NCBI GenBank assembly: GCA_016720585.1
Contig: JADKKH010000005.1
Location: forward strand, 248,001 to 312,000
Source: Chitinophagaceae bacterium
GTDB taxonomy: Bacteria; Bacteroidota; Bacteroidia; Chitinophagales; Chitinophagaceae
Reading direction: 5' to 3'
Length of the DNA: 64,000 nucleotides
The notes under the pieces are model-generated. The model did no database searches and was not told the DNA's origin. It was given only the letters and a program-made list of their open reading frames with translations. Numbering within the stretch: the stretch's first letter is position 1; every line of letters starts with the position of its first letter. Made by a program: the position numbers and the translations under genes. Below are positions 62,713 to 64,000 of the stretch, piece by piece.

Positions 62713-64000
62713 ATGGACTACATTGGCGAGCATCTACTACCCGGGCAGTTAGGACACTTTTTTATTGTACTTTCTTTAGTCGCGTCACTAATAGCAGCCT
62801 TTGCTTATTTCAGATCAGCCCAGTCTAAAAATGAAGAAGACGCCACTCATTGGAAAAAACTGGCCCGTTTTGCTTTTCTGGCTGAAGTCGTTTCAGTCTT
62901 TGCCATCTTTGGTATCTTATTTTACATTATTTCCAATCACCTGTTTGAATATAAATATGCCTGGCAGCATAGCAGCCGTTCATTAGAAGTAAAATACCTC
63001 CTGGCCTGTTTCTGGGAAGGCCAGGAAGGAAGCTTTTTGCTCTGGAGTGTCTGGCATTGTGTATTAGGGGTAATCCTGATGAGAACCAGTAAAAAATGGG
63101 AAGCCCCGGTAATGACGGTGGTTAGTTTTGCTCAATTCTGCCTGGCTACGATGATCGCAGGTATCTATTTCTTTGGGTGGAAGATGGGTTCCAATCCTTT
63201 TATTTTATTAAGAGATTCAGGTGTATTGGACAGCGCTCCTGCCCTGCATATCAATGGAGATATTGCGCAGGGTTTGCGCCAGGATTTCATGCTCTCCATC
63301 AAAGATGGCAATGATCTGAATCCGTTATTACAGAATTACTGGATGGTGATTCATCCACCCGTATTGTTTATGGGTTTTGCATCAACGATTGTTCCCTTTG
63401 CATTTGCCATTGCCGGACTCTGGAAAAAGAAATTTGGCGAATGGACAAAACCCGGATTGCCCTGGGCCTTATTTTCAGCAGCAGTCCTGGGCGTGGGGAT
63501 CATGATGGGAGCCATGTGGGCATATGAATCCCTGACCTTTGGTGGTTACTGGGCCTGGGATCCCGTAGAGAATGCATCACTGGTGCCCTGGTTAGTGCTC
63601 ATATCCGGAATACATACCTTACTGATCTATAAAAACAGCGGGCATTCCTTAAAGGCCGCTCATTTATTTTTTATACTTGCATTCGGACTGATCCTGTACT
63701 CAACGTTCCTTACCCGTAGCGGGATATTAGGAGAAACTTCTGTTCATGCCTTTACAGACCTGGGTATGAACTGGCAATTGCTGATATTTCTCTTAATATT
63801 TGTCATACCGGCATTAATTCTTTTTTTCAGACGGTACCGCGAAATACCGGCCATCCAAAAAGAAGAAAGCAGTTCGTCCCGGGAATTCTGGATGTTCATT
63901 GGTTCGCTGGTATTTTTTCTTTCGGCGGTAGTAATTATTGGTAAAACTTCATTACCCGTTTTTAATAAACTATTCGGAACAAAATTAGCGCCCCCAGAAA
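62713..64000 (+). CDS. ccmF: Cytochrome c heme lyase CcmF/CcsA-type, 3'-truncated by the window edge
   Basis: The frame opens with ATG at 62713 and stays open for 429 codons to the end of the window. It shows many membrane helices and the tryptophan-rich heme-binding motif of this superfamily (GGYWAWDPVENASLVPWL near residue 276), with a WEGQEGSFLLW segment near 101 and IHPPVLFMGF near 213, as in CcmF. It joins heme to cytochrome c in the inner membrane. In an operon with ccmE (9 bp apart). Confidence 0.93.
   Translation, partial: MDYIGEHLLPGQLGHFFIVLSLVASLIAAFAYFRSAQSKNEEDATHWKKLARFAFLAEVVSVFAIFGILFYIISNHLFEYKYAWQHSSRSLEVKYLLACFWEGQEGSFLLWSVWHCVLGVILMRTSKKWEAPVMTVVSFAQFCLATMIAGIYFFGWKMGSNPFILLRDSGVLDSAPALHINGDIAQGLRQDFMLSIKDGNDLNPLLQNYWMVIHPPVLFMGFASTIVPFAFAIAGLWKKKFGEWTKPGLPWALFSAAVLGVGIMMGAMWAYESLTFGGYWAWDPVENASLVPWLVLISGIHTLLIYKNSGHSLKAAHLFFILAFGLILYSTFLTRSGILGETSVHAFTDLGMNWQLLIFLLIFVIPALILFFRRYREIPAIQKEESSSSREFWMFIGSLVFFLSAVVIIGKTSLPVFNKLFGTKLAPPE

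Noticed and set aside
1..64000. tRNA, rRNA, tmRNA or known riboswitch
   Set aside because: No cloverleaf, CCA-ended segment or conserved riboswitch core was recognised by eye in the intergenic regions; a covariance-model search would be needed to exclude them fully.

Overview
The window looks like chromosomal DNA from a Bacteroidota member, most likely Chitinophagaceae or a close relative. The grounds are: five large secreted proteins ending in type IX secretion (T9SS) sorting domains; a fused SecDF; a long NusB followed by a DUF1573 lipoprotein and yajC; a system I cytochrome c maturation locus with a CxxxY-type CcmE; LytS/LytTR signalling; and promoters of the Bacteroidota type (TTG, about 20 bp, TAnnTTTG). 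No rRNA, tRNA, CRISPR array, transposase, phage gene or integrase was recognised, so this is mostly ordinary core genome with a surface-protein region.

Layout. 1-4.8 kb: the end of a probable secreted protein, a bifunctional nuclease, ispE, ornithine aminotransferase and a VIT1/CCC1-type metal transporter, with a pair of REP-like palindromes. 4.8-14.2 kb: a T9SS protein, a small membrane protein, an SDR oxidoreductase, ilvE divergent from a MocR-type regulator, an APC permease with an apparent frameshift, and a YbiT-like ABC-F ATPase. 14.3-21.6 kb: two large secreted metalloproteases (M36 fungalysin type and metzincin/reprolysin type) that share Ig-like modules and nearly the same T9SS tail. 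21.8-33 kb: groEL/groES, then nusB-DUF1573-yajC-coaE, an aspartate-type aminotransferase, a class A-like serine hydrolase, secDF and an A-type Fe-S carrier. 33-36.9 kb: a membrane-anchored protein, a methylmalonyl-CoA mutase catalytic subunit and a class C-like serine hydrolase.

36.9-50.3 kb: three tandem giant T9SS proteins built from HYR, cleaved-adhesin-like and Ig-like modules. The tails of the second and third are nearly identical over about 3 kb of DNA while their N-terminal heads are related but diverged. The second copy carries two single-base indels that break it into three frames. 50.6-64 kb: glnS, a DUF3095 protein, several small or secreted proteins, a zinc-less MsrB lipoprotein, an S9 peptidase, a LytTR/LytS two-component pair, a YggS-type PLP protein, an acyl-CoA dehydrogenase, and ccmE plus the start of ccmF running off the window.

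The most useful observations are: (i) three apparent frameshifts (one in the permease, two in the giant surface gene), each a single-base change in a homopolymer run, suggesting residual sequence error or very recent decay; (ii) the tandem surface-protein cluster with homogenised tails and variable heads; (iii) several dispersed short elements, namely REP-like palindromes, a long imperfect palindrome upstream of the DUF3095 gene, and 7-nt periodic repeats, one of them inside the yggS coding sequence.
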